This document shows positions 54,196 to 63,500 of a stretch of 64,000 nt of DNA, one piece after another. Origin of the DNA: Lachnoclostridium sp. UBA2905 (lineage in GTDB: Bacteria > Bacillota > Clostridia > Lachnospirales > Lachnospiraceae); NCBI GenBank assembly GCA_002349525.1, contig DEDL01000033.1, positions 52,901 through 116,900 on the forward strand, in the 5' to 3' direction. The notes under the pieces are model-generated. The model was not told the origin of the DNA. It worked only from the letters and a program-made list of their open reading frames with translations, and did no database searches. The position numbers and the translations under genes are program-made. Position 1 is the stretch's first letter. Each line of letters starts with the position of its first letter.

Positions 54196-54888
54196 ATGAA
54201 AAGAGGAAAGAAGTATGCAGAAGCTGCTAAGTTAATTGAACGTGACAAGCAGTATGAAGTTGCAGACGCAGTCAGCCTTATCAAGAAAACAGCAACTGCT
54301 AAATTCGATGAAACAGTAGAGGCTCATATCCGTTTAGGTGTAGACGGACGTCACGCTGACCAGCAGGTTCGTGGTGCGGTTGTATTACCACACGGAACAG
54401 GTAAGAAGGTTCGCGTACTTGTATTTGCAAAGGGAGATAAAGTTGCAGAAGCAGAAGCTGCCGGAGCAGATCATGTAGGTGGAGATGAACTTATTCCAAA
54501 GATCCAGAACGATGGATGGTTAGACTTTGATGTAGTTGTAGCTACACCAGATATGATGGGTGTTGTTGGTCGTCTCGGACGTGTTCTTGGACCAAAAGGC
54601 CTTATGCCAAACCCTAAAGCCGGAACTGTTACAATGGATGTAACAAAAGCTGTTAATGATATCAAGGCCGGTAAGATTGAATATCGTCTTGACAAGACAA
54701 ATATCATCCATGTTCCAGTAGGAAAAGCATCATTTACTGAAGAACAGTTAGCAGAGAACATCAACACACTTATGGGAGCTATCGTTAAAGCTAAACCAGC
54801 TTCAGCAAAGGGTCAGTACCTTAAGAGTGTAACTGTTGCTTCAACAATGGGTCCTGGAATCCATCTTAACGGAAATCAGTTCGCATAA
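54196..54888 (+). CDS. rplA: 50S ribosomal protein L1
   Basis: 230 residues. MKRGKKYAEAAKLIE opens the chain; KFDETVEAHIRLGVD, VLPHGTGKKVRVLVFAKGD and RLGRVLGPKGLMPNPKAGTV are family signatures. L1 forms the mobile stalk at the ribosome exit site and often represses its own mRNA. ATG 54196 lies 8 bases from AGGAGG; the ATG two codons earlier is only 2 bases away and is less likely. Confidence 0.97.
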   Translation: MKRGKKYAEAAKLIERDKQYEVADAVSLIKKTATAKFDETVEAHIRLGVDGRHADQQVRGAVVLPHGTGKKVRVLVFAKGDKVAEAEAAGADHVGGDELIPKIQNDGWLDFDVVVATPDMMGVVGRLGRVLGPKGLMPNPKAGTVTMDVTKAVNDIKAGKIEYRLDKTNIIHVPVGKASFTEEQLAENINTLMGAIVKAKPASAKGQYLKSVTVASTMGPGIHLNGNQFA

Positions 54889-54956
54889 GAATTATTTGTT
54901 CAGTCTACCACAATGCAACATTGCATTAATCAGATTGCATTCGGGTAAAAAAATAC

Positions 54957-54985
54957 TTGACAAGATATATATTTATATGTAAAAT
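54957..54985 (+). promoter_or_regulatory. Promoter of the rplJ-rplL operon
   Basis: A perfect TTGACA (54957-54962) and TAAAAT (54980-54985) are 17 bases apart. Transcription would begin near 54992, at the start of the L10 leader. Confidence 0.88.
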
Positions 54986-54991
54986 GAGTTT

Positions 54992-55115
54992 TGCATTGTT
55001 GCCGAAGACAGCAGGTATTGTATAATATATACGATTCAAAGTTGCCTGCCGAGGGAGATGAAACTGATTATATTCAGGCTCTTTCTGTGTCTTCACGGAA
55101 GGAGCCTTATTTAAT
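54992..55115 (+). ncRNA. L10 leader: autoregulatory ribosomal protein leader with attenuator
   Basis: GCCGAAGACAGCAGG (55001-55015) and CCTGCCGAGG (from 55045) give the conserved L10 leader core, where GCAGG pairs with CCTGC. Downstream, 55076-55088 pairs with 55095-55107 in a 13-pair stem ending in a T-rich tract, an attenuator. In the known mechanism, excess L10(L12)4 binds the core and favours termination. The gap 54889-55194 holds the promoter and this element; nothing else is seen. Confidence 0.88.
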
Positions 55116-55194
55116 AGAAACTATATTATTTTTATTAAATGTTATTCCTGTGAATGTGAGCAGCAAGGCAGAAATAATATAGGAGGTAATAGAA

Positions 55195-55689
55195 ATGGCT
55201 AAGATCGAACTTAAAAAGCCTATAGTAGATGAGATCAAAGAGATCGCATCAGACGCAACAGCAGCAGTTCTTGTAGATTACAGAGGACTTACTGTTGAAC
55301 AGGATACAGTTCTTCGTAAAATGTTCCGTGAAGCTGGTGTAGTATACAAAGTATACAAGAATACAATGCTTCACATTGCATTTGAGGGAACAGATTTTGC
55401 TCAGCTTGATCCTAATCTTGAAGGACCAACAGCAGTTGCATTTGGTAAGGGTGATGCAACAGCTCCTGCAAGAATTATTAAGGAGTTCGCTAAACAGTGT
55501 CCAGCAATTGAGTTCAAAGCTGGTGTTGTAGAAGGCGCATATTACGATGCTGAGGGAATCAATGTTATCGCAGACATCCCATCAAGAGACGTACTCATTT
55601 CCAAACTTCTTGGAAGCTTACAGTCTCCAATTACAAACTTTGCTCGTGTTCTTAATCAGATCGCTGAAAAAGGCGAAGCTGCAGAATAA
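55195..55689 (+). CDS. rplJ: 50S ribosomal protein L10
   Basis: 164 residues. The N-terminal VLVDYRGLTVEQDTVLRKMF and YKVYKNTMLHIAFEGTDF bind rRNA; the C-terminal helix (SPITNFARVLNQIAEK) carries L7/L12 dimers. AGGAGG is before the ATG. Controlled by the L10 leader upstream. Followed at 65 bases by rplL. Confidence 0.97.
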   Translation: MAKIELKKPIVDEIKEIASDATAAVLVDYRGLTVEQDTVLRKMFREAGVVYKVYKNTMLHIAFEGTDFAQLDPNLEGPTAVAFGKGDATAPARIIKEFAKQCPAIEFKAGVVEGAYYDAEGINVIADIPSRDVLISKLLGSLQSPITNFARVLNQIAEKGEAAE

Positions 55690-55754
55690 GAACTGACAGA
55701 GTGATTAGTATTTAGTATAATTAAATTTTTAAAACATTAACGGAGGTATTTAAA

Positions 55755-56120
55755 ATGACAACTCAGGAATTTATCGATGCTATCAAAGGCATGAGCGTAT
55801 TAGAATTAAATGATTTAGTAAAAGCATGTGAAGAAGAATTTGGTGTTTCAGCAGCAGCAGGTGTTGTAGTTGCAGCAGCAGGAGCTGACGCAGGATCAGC
55901 TGAAGAGAAGACAGAGTTCGACGTAGAGCTTACAGAAGTAGGTCCTAACAAGGTTAAGGTTATCAAGGTTGTTCGTGATGCTACAGGTCTTGGACTTAAA
56001 GAAGCCAAGGAAGTTGTTGAAGGAGCTCCTAAAGTACTTAAAGAGGGTGTTTCAAAGGCAGAAGCTGATGAGATCAAGGCTAAGCTTGAGGCTGAAGGTG
56101 CTGTTTGTACACTTAAGTAA
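55755..56120 (+). CDS. rplL: 50S ribosomal protein L7/L12
   Basis: 121 residues. An N-terminal dimerisation domain (MTTQEFIDAIKGMSVLELND), an Ala/Gly-rich hinge (AAAGVVVAAAGADAGS) and a C-terminal domain that recruits translation factors (EKTEFDVELTEVG, KVVRDATGLGLKEAKEVVEG). CGGAGG lies before the ATG. A strong terminator follows. Confidence 0.98.
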   Translation: MTTQEFIDAIKGMSVLELNDLVKACEEEFGVSAAAGVVVAAAGADAGSAEEKTEFDVELTEVGPNKVKVIKVVRDATGLGLKEAKEVVEGAPKVLKEGVSKAEADEIKAKLEAEGAVCTLK

Positions 56121-56156
56121 TTTTAATACTGAATTAGAATTAACAAGTCATTTTGA

Positions 56157-56189
56157 AGAGACTGTCGCATATGCGGCGGTCTCTTTTTT
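56157..56189 (+). terminator. Terminator of the rplJ-rplL operon
   Basis: AGAGACTGTCGC pairs with GCGGCGGTCTCT (two G-U pairs), followed by six T at 56184-56189. It separates rplL from rpoB, which has its own promoter. Confidence 0.9.
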
Positions 56190-56198
56190 GTTTTGGTC

Positions 56199-56280
56199 GA
56201 GAAGATTGCCACATCCGAGAAGATTACCGTATCCGAGAAGATTGCCGTATCCGAGAAGACTTCCGCATCCGAGAAGACTT
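56199..56280 (+). repeat. 18-bp tandem repeat between rplL and rpoB
   Basis: GAGAAGATTGCCGTATCC-type units start at 56199, 56217, 56235 and 56253, with a partial fifth at 56271. An 83-codon frame runs through it from a TTG (56193) and would give IAVSEK-type hexapeptide repeats, but there is no ribosome binding site and it starts inside the terminator tail, so I treat it as non-coding. The rest of 56281-56450 shows only a small hairpin (56280-56295) and a CGGAATATTCCG palindrome (56428-56439). Confidence 0.85.
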
Positions 56281-56451
56281 TCACTTATGCAAGTGATGTG
56301 TATAACAAATCTTTTATATTTCAGCTTACGCTAATTAAAATCAGGAATCACGAACTAAGCCTTGCGTGCGTTCGACTTGAATTTGATCGGAAATTTCTGA
56401 AAAAAGGCACAAAAAAACGTATCTATACGGAATATTCCGAATAAATACGGC

Positions 56452-56480
56452 TTGACATTGTAAAATCTATATGATATAGT
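56452..56480 (+). promoter_or_regulatory. Promoter of rpoBC
   Basis: A perfect TTGACA (56452-56457) and TATAGT (56475-56480) are 17 bases apart. The leader of about 150 bases contains a perfect 12-pair hairpin with a 6-base loop (56546-56575), which may affect readthrough or mRNA stability. Confidence 0.88.
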
Positions 56481-56637
56481 GGAATGTGCTTATTGTGGTA
56501 GAGTGTGCTAGTTTGCGTGTTTTTATGTACGTATTTTACCACATATATTTCAAAAAGCAAATACTTTTTGAAATATCTTGTTGTTGTGAGGGGTAAGCAC
56601 CCTTGAAACTCTAAACTAATAAGGAGTGTAAGCATTA

Positions 56638-59600
56638 ATGGAAAAGAACAGGATACGACCAGTCAAAGTAGGAAACAATCAAAGAATGAGTTTTTCCAGA
56701 CGTAAAGAAGTTCTGGATATGCCAAATTTAATTGAAGTTCAGACTAATTCCTATAAGTGGTTCCTTGAAGAAGGACTTAAGGAAGTGTTTAAGGATATTT
56801 CACCTATTACGAACTTTAGTGGAAACCTTAGTCTTGAATTTGTGGACTTTAAGCTGTGTGAACAGGACAAAAAGTATACAATTGAAGAATGTAAAGAGAG
56901 AGATGCAACATATGCAGCTCCTTTGAAAGTAACAGTTCGTCTTCACAATAAGGAGACTGACGAGATTAAAGAACACAGTACATTTATGGGAGACCTTCCT
57001 TTAATGACTGAGACAGGAACTTTCGTAATAAATGGTGCTGAGCGTGTAATCGTAAGTCAGCTTGTGCGTTCACCTGGTATTTATTACGCAATAGCCAATG
57101 ATAAAATTGGTAAGGAACTGTATTCCTGTACTGTAATACCAAACCGTGGAGCATGGCTTGAGTATGAAACAGATTCCAATGATATATTTTACGTGCGTGT
57201 GGACAGAAACCGTAAGGTACCTATTACTGTCCTTATTCGTGCGCTTGGTGTTGGAACCAACGATGAGATTATTGAAATGTTTGGTGAAGAACCAAAGCTT
57301 ATTGCAAGTATGGCTAAGGATGCATCCGATAATTATCAGGATGGTTTGTTAGAGTTATACAAAAAACTTCGTCCAGGTGAGCCATTATCAGTTGAGAGTG
57401 CTGAAAACCTTGTTAATGCTATGTTCTTTGATTCAAGAAGATATGACCTTGCAAAGGTAGGAAGATATAAGTTCAATAAGAAACTTGCTCTTCGTAACAG
57501 AATCACAGGACACATTCTTACAAGAGACGCAGTAGATGAGCATACAGGTGAAATAGTTGCAGAAAAGGGAACACTTGTAACTGAAGAACTTGCAGACAAG
57601 ATTCAGTATGCTGCAATTCCGGCTGTATGGATTAGTGGTGAGCGTATAACATATGAAACACGTATTGTAGAAGGTGTTGAAAAACAGATACCTATTTCTA
57701 ATATAGTAGAAGTTAAGATTCTTTCAAACCTTATGGTAGATCTTAACACATATCTTCCTGACTATGACAAGGAGAAGCTTGGTGTAACAGAGGAAGTATA
57801 CTACCCTGTACTTGCTGAAATCCTTGATGAGTATGAGGAAGAGGAAGATATTAAGGACGCAATCCGCAGACGTATTACTGAACTTATTCCTAAGAATATA
57901 ACAAAAGAAGATATATTTGCTTCTATTAACTATAATATGCACCTTGAGTATAAGGCTGGTAACAGTGATGATATCGATCATCTTGGAAACCGTCGTATAC
58001 GTGCCGTAGGTGAACTTCTCCAGAACCAGTACAGAATTGGTCTTTCAAGAATGGAGAGAGTTGTACGTGAAAGAATGACAACACAGGATATAAATGAGGT
58101 GACAGCTCAGTCTCTTATTAATATTAAGCCTGTAACAGCTGCTGTTAAGGAATTCTTCGGTAGTTCACAGTTGTCACAGTTCATGGACCAGAATAACCCA
58201 CTTAGTGAGCTTACTCATAAGAGACGTCTTTCAGCTCTTGGACCAGGTGGTCTTTCAAGAGATAGAGCCGGATTCGAGGTTCGAGACGTTCACTATTCAC
58301 ATTATGGAAGAATGTGTCCTATCGAGACACCTGAAGGTCCTAACATTGGACTTATTAACTCACTGGCATCATATGCACGTATTAACGAATATGGATTTAT
58401 TGAGGCTCCTTATCGTAAGCTTGATAAGACAAACCCTGAGAATCCTATCGTTACAGATGATGTTGTATATATGACTGCTGATGAAGAGGATAGATATCAT
58501 ATCGCTCAGGCGAATGAGCCTCTTGATGCAGATGGTCATTTTGTAAATAATAATATATCCGGACGTTTCCGCGAAGAAACATCCTTATTTGAAAGAACAA
58601 AGATTGATTTCATGGACGTATCACCTAAGATGGTATTCTCAGTTGCTACAGCTATGATTCCTTTCCTTGAGAATGATGATGCTAACCGTGCTCTTATGGG
58701 ATCTAACATGCAGCGTCAGGCCGTGCCACTTCTTGTAACAGAAGCACCTGTCGTTGGTACAGGTATGGAACTTAAGGCTGCCGTTGACTCAGGTAACTGT
58801 GTTGTTGCAAAGCATGACGGTGTTATTGAAAGTTCAGGCGCTAAGAAGATCGTTTTAAGACTAGAAGATGGTGAACTTGAGGAATATCCACTTGCTAAAT
58901 TTGCAAGAAGTAACCAGGGTACATGTATGAACCAGAGACCACTTGTACGCAAAGGTGATAAAATCACTAAGGGACAGGTTATCGCTGATGGTCCATCAAC
59001 ATCAGGTGGAGAAATTGCACTTGGTAAGAATCCACTTATCGGATTCATGACATGGGAAGGATATAACTACGAGGATGCTGTTCTTCTTAGTGAAAGACTT
59101 GTTCGTGAAGACGTTTATACATCAGTTCATATTAATGAATATGAAGCAGAAGCAAGAGATACAAAGCTTGGACCTGAAGATATTACAAGAGATGTACCTA
59201 ACGTAGGTGATGATGCTCTTAAGAATCTTAATGAGGATGGTATTATCAGAATAGGTGCAGAGGTTCGTGCCGGTGATATCCTTGTTGGTAAGGTAACTCC
59301 TAAGGGAGAAACAGAGCTTTCAGCCGAGGAAAGACTTCTTCGTGCTATTTTCGGAGAGAAAGCAAGAGAAGTAAGAGATACTTCAGTTCGTGTACCACAC
59401 GGCGAATTTGGTATTGTTGTTGACGCCAAGGTATTTACAAGGGAGAACTCAGATGAGCTTCCACCAGGAGTTAACAAAAAAGTACGTATATATATTGCTC
59501 AGAAGAGAAAAATCCAGGTAGGAGATAAGATGGCTGGACGTCATGGTAACAAGGGTGTAGTTTCACGAGTATTACCTGTTGAAGATATGCCATTCCTTCC

Positions 59601-60534
59601 AAACGGAAGACCACTTGATATCGTTCTTAACCCTCTTGGAGTGCCTTCTCGAATGAACATTGGACAGGTACTTGAGATACATCTTTCACTCGCAGCAAAG
59701 GTATTAGGATTTAATGTTTCAACACCTGTATTTGATGGTGCGAATGAGTATGACATTATGGATACACTTGAACTCGCTAATGATTATGTAAATACACCAT
59801 TAGAAGACTTCAAAGCAAAATATAAAGATGTTCTTGACCCAGAGGTTATGGATTATCTTGTAACAAATGAAGCATATAGAAAAGAATGGGAAGGTGTACC
59901 AATTAACAGAGATGGTAAGGTTAGACTTCGTGATGGTAGAACCGGAGAATACTTCGACAGCCCTGTTACAATCGGATTCATGCACTATCTCAAACTGCAT
60001 CACCTTGTTGATGATAAGATTCATGCACGTTCAACAGGTCCTTACTCACTTGTAACACAGCAGCCACTTGGTGGTAAAGCACAGTTCGGTGGACAGAGAT
60101 TTGGAGAAATGGAAGTTTGGGCTCTTGAAGCATACGGAGCTGCATATACACTTCAGGAAATTCTTACTGTTAAGTCCGATGATGTTACAGGACGTGTAAG
60201 CACTTATGAAGCAATCGTTAAGGGTGATAATATTAAAGAACCTGGAATTCCTGAGTCATTTAAGGTACTTCTTAAAGAATTACAGGCGCTTGCACTTGAT
60301 GTTTCTGTCCTTGACGAAGATGGAAATGAAGTTAAGATGACTGAAAACATCAGCTATAATGACAATGAAAAGGAAAATGCGTCATTATTAAAGGGTGAAG
60401 ACTTCCATTATAATCAGGAGGAAGATTTTGAAGCAGCAGGTTATACACAGGTAGATGACGTTGCTGATCTGATGAACAACGGAGACCAGGATCAGGGAGA
60501 CGAAGAGTTGAATTTAGATGCTTTAAAATTCTGA
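56638..60534 (+). CDS. rpoB: DNA-directed RNA polymerase subunit beta
   Basis: 1298 residues. Segments VVSQLVRSPGIYY, SQLSQFMDQNNPLSELTHKR, RRLSALGPGGLSRDRAGFEV, RMCPIETPEGPNIGLI and the C-terminal KAQFGGQRFGEMEVWALEAY are invariant in bacterial beta subunits. The rifampicin region has the wild-type His and Ser (THKRRLSALG), so the sequence predicts rifampicin sensitivity. The last about 80 residues form an acidic tail (NNGDQDQGDEELNLD). AAGGAG lies upstream of the ATG. rpoC starts 35 bases after the stop. Confidence 0.99.
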   Translation: MEKNRIRPVKVGNNQRMSFSRRKEVLDMPNLIEVQTNSYKWFLEEGLKEVFKDISPITNFSGNLSLEFVDFKLCEQDKKYTIEECKERDATYAAPLKVTVRLHNKETDEIKEHSTFMGDLPLMTETGTFVINGAERVIVSQLVRSPGIYYAIANDKIGKELYSCTVIPNRGAWLEYETDSNDIFYVRVDRNRKVPITVLIRALGVGTNDEIIEMFGEEPKLIASMAKDASDNYQDGLLELYKKLRPGEPLSVESAENLVNAMFFDSRRYDLAKVGRYKFNKKLALRNRITGHILTRDAVDEHTGEIVAEKGTLVTEELADKIQYAAIPAVWISGERITYETRIVEGVEKQIPISNIVEVKILSNLMVDLNTYLPDYDKEKLGVTEEVYYPVLAEILDEYEEEEDIKDAIRRRITELIPKNITKEDIFASINYNMHLEYKAGNSDDIDHLGNRRIRAVGELLQNQYRIGLSRMERVVRERMTTQDINEVTAQSLINIKPVTAAVKEFFGSSQLSQFMDQNNPLSELTHKRRLSALGPGGLSRDRAGFEVRDVHYSHYGRMCPIETPEGPNIGLINSLASYARINEYGFIEAPYRKLDKTNPENPIVTDDVVYMTADEEDRYHIAQANEPLDADGHFVNNNISGRFREETSLFERTKIDFMDVSPKMVFSVATAMIPFLENDDANRALMGSNMQRQAVPLLVTEAPVVGTGMELKAAVDSGNCVVAKHDGVIESSGAKKIVLRLEDGELEEYPLAKFARSNQGTCMNQRPLVRKGDKITKGQVIADGPSTSGGEIALGKNPLIGFMTWEGYNYEDAVLLSERLVREDVYTSVHINEYEAEARDTKLGPEDITRDVPNVGDDALKNLNEDGIIRIGAEVRAGDILVGKVTPKGETELSAEERLLRAIFGEKAREVRDTSVRVPHGEFGIVVDAKVFTRENSDELPPGVNKKVRIYIAQKRKIQVGDKMAGRHGNKGVVSRVLPVEDMPFLPNGRPLDIVLNPLGVPSRMNIGQVLEIHLSLAAKVLGFNVSTPVFDGANEYDIMDTLELANDYVNTPLEDFKAKYKDVLDPEVMDYLVTNEAYRKEWEGVPINRDGKVRLRDGRTGEYFDSPVTIGFMHYLKLHHLVDDKIHARSTGPYSLVTQQPLGGKAQFGGQRFGEMEVWALEAYGAAYTLQEILTVKSDDVTGRVSTYEAIVKGDNIKEPGIPESFKVLLKELQALALDVSVLDEDGNEVKMTENISYNDNEKENASLLKGEDFHYNQEEDFEAAGYTQVDDVADLMNNGDQDQGDEELNLDALKF

Positions 60535-60569
60535 TATAGTCTAACAAAATAAGAAAGGACGTGTGCCGA

Positions 60570-63500
60570 ATGTCAACAATGGGTAGTAATGTAGAAGAAA
60601 AAGTTGAAAATATATCATATGACGCTATTAAAATCAAGCTTGCATCTCCTGAGAAAATCCTTGAATGGTCACATGGAGAGGTTACAAAGCCTGAGACAAT
60701 TAATTATCGTACACTTAAACCTGAAAAAGATGGTCTTTTCTGTGAAAAGATTTTTGGACCACAGAAGGACTGGGAGTGTCACTGCGGTAAATACAAAAAG
60801 CAGAGATATAAAGGCGTTATTTGTGACAGATGTGGTGTTGAAGTAACAAAGGCAAAGGTAAGACGTGAGAGAATGGGACACATTTCTCTTGCGGCACCTG
60901 TTTCACATATCTGGTATTTCAAGGGTATACCAAGCCGTATGGGACTTGTGCTTGATATATCACCTAGAATACTTGAAAAGGTACTTTATTTTGCATCTTA
61001 TATTGTTCTTGATGCTGGACAGACTGATCTTGAATACAAGCAGGTTCTCAGTGAAAAAGAATATCAGGATGCAAGAGAAAAGTATGGCAATGAATTTAAA
61101 GTAGGAATGGGAGCTGAGGCTGTTAAGCAGCTTCTTTCCGAAATTGATCTCGATAAAGAAAGTGAAGAGCTTAAGTCAGAACTTAAGGCTTCAACAGGAC
61201 AGAAGAGAGCAAGAATAATCAAGAGACTTGAGGTTATTGAAGCATTCCGTGAGTCAGATAATAAGCCTGAATGGATGATTCTTGACGTAATTCCTGTTAT
61301 TCCACCTGATTTAAGACCAATGGTACAGCTTGATGGTGGTAGATTCGCAACATCAGATATGAATGATCTGTACAGAAGAATCATTAACAGAAATAACCGT
61401 CTTGCACGTCTTCTTGAGCTTGGTGCACCTGATATTATCGTACGTAATGAAAAACGTATGCTTCAGGAAGCAGTTGATGCTCTTATAGATAACGGTAGAA
61501 GAGGAAGACCTGTAACAGGTCCTGGAAATCGTGCCCTTAAGTCACTTTCAGACATGCTTAAAGGTAAGCAGGGACGTTTCCGTCAGAACCTTCTTGGAAA
61601 ACGTGTTGACTACTCAGGACGTTCAGTTATCGTAGTTGGACCTGAACTTAAAATTTATCAGTGTGGTCTTCCAAAGGAAATGGCTATTGAGCTTTTCAAA
61701 CCATTTGTTATGCAGGTTCTCTGCAAGCGTAAGACTGCACATAATATAAAATCAGCTAAGAAGATGGTTGAAAGACTTCAGCCGGAAATCTGGGATGTAC
61801 TTGAGGAGGTAATTAAAGAGCATCCAGTTATGCTTAACCGTGCTCCTACACTCCACAGACTTGGTATCCAGGCATTTGAACCTACACTTGTAGAAGGAAA
61901 AGCTATTAAACTTCATCCACTTGTATGTACAGCCTTCAATGCCGACTTCGATGGAGACCAGATGGCTGTTCATCTTCCATTGTCAGTTGAAGCACAGGCA
62001 GAATGCCGTTTCCTTCTTCTGTCACCTAACAACCTTCTTAAGCCATCAGATGGTGGTCCTGTTGCCGTTCCTTCACAGGATATGGTACTTGGAATTTACT
62101 ATCTTACACAGGAAAGAGAAGGAGCAAAGGGCGAAGGAAAATGCTTCAAGAGTATAAATGAGGCAATTACAGCATATGAGAATGGATATGTTACGCTTCA
62201 TTCCAAAATAAAGGTTCGTAGAACAGGAATTAACGAAGAAGGCGTAGAAGAATCAAGAATGATTGAATCTACACTTGGACGTTTCATTTTCAACGAGATA
62301 ATTCCTCAGGACCTTGGATATGTTGATAGAACTAATCCGGATAATTTCCTTAAGCTTGAGATAGATGAACTTGTAGGTAAGAAGCAGCTCAAGAAGCTTC
62401 TTGAAAAATGTATTAACGTTCATGGTGCGACTAAAACATCAGAGACACTTGACTTCATTAAGGCACTTGGTTATAAGTATTCAACAAGAGCTGCCATGAC
62501 AGTTTCAATTTCTGATATGACAGTACCAGAAGCAAAGGTTCAGATTCTTGCAGATGCTGAAAAGACTGTTGACAGAATTGGACGTAACTTCAAGCGTGGT
62601 CTTCTTACTGAAGAAGAGCGTTATAAGGCTGTAATTCGTACATGGGATGCAGCGGATAATGATATCACAAAAGAGCTTATGGCTGGTCTTGATAAATATA
62701 ATAATATTTACATGATGGCTGATTCAGGAGCCCGTGGTTCTGAGAAACAGATTAAACAGCTTGCTGGTATGCGTGGACTTATGGCCGATACATCAGGTAG
62801 AACTATCGAGCTTCCTATTAAGTCTAACTTCCGTGAAGGACTTGACGTTCTGGAGTACTTCATTTCAGCTCATGGAGCTAGAAAGGGACTTTCAGATACT
62901 GCTCTTCGTACAGCCGATTCAGGATACCTTACAAGACGTCTTGTTGACGTATCACAGGAACTTATTATCCGTGAGGTTGACTGTTGTGAAGGTGCTGCAG
63001 AGATACCAGGAATGGTTATCAAGGCGTTTATGGATGGTAAGGAAGAAATCGAGAGCTTCGAGGACAGAATTACCGGAAGATATACATGTGAAGATATATA
63101 TGATGACGATGGAAAACTTATCGTTGCAGCTAATCATATGATAACACCTAAGCGTGCTAAACGTATTGTGGCTACAAAGGCTATAGTGGAAGCAGGTGCT
63201 AATGCTGAACTCAGGATACGTACAGTTCTTACATGTAAGTCACATATTGGTATATGCGCTAAATGTTATGGTGCAAACATGGCAACAGGTGAACCTGTTC
63301 AGGTAGGTGAGGCTGTTGGTATTATAGCTGCTCAGTCTATCGGTGAGCCAGGTACACAGCTTACAATGCGTACTTTCCATACAGGTGGTGTTGCCGGTGA
63401 TGATATTACACAGGGTCTTCCTCGTGTCGAGGAGCTTTTTGAGGCAAGAAAACCAAAGGGACTTGCCATTATATCAGAATTTGACGGTGTAGTTAAAATA

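Noticed and set aside
56193..56444. 83-codon frame with hexapeptide repeats between rplL and rpoB
   Set aside because: It starts with TTG in the tail of a terminator, has no ribosome binding site or promoter, and most of its repeat part is a simple 18-base minisatellite.
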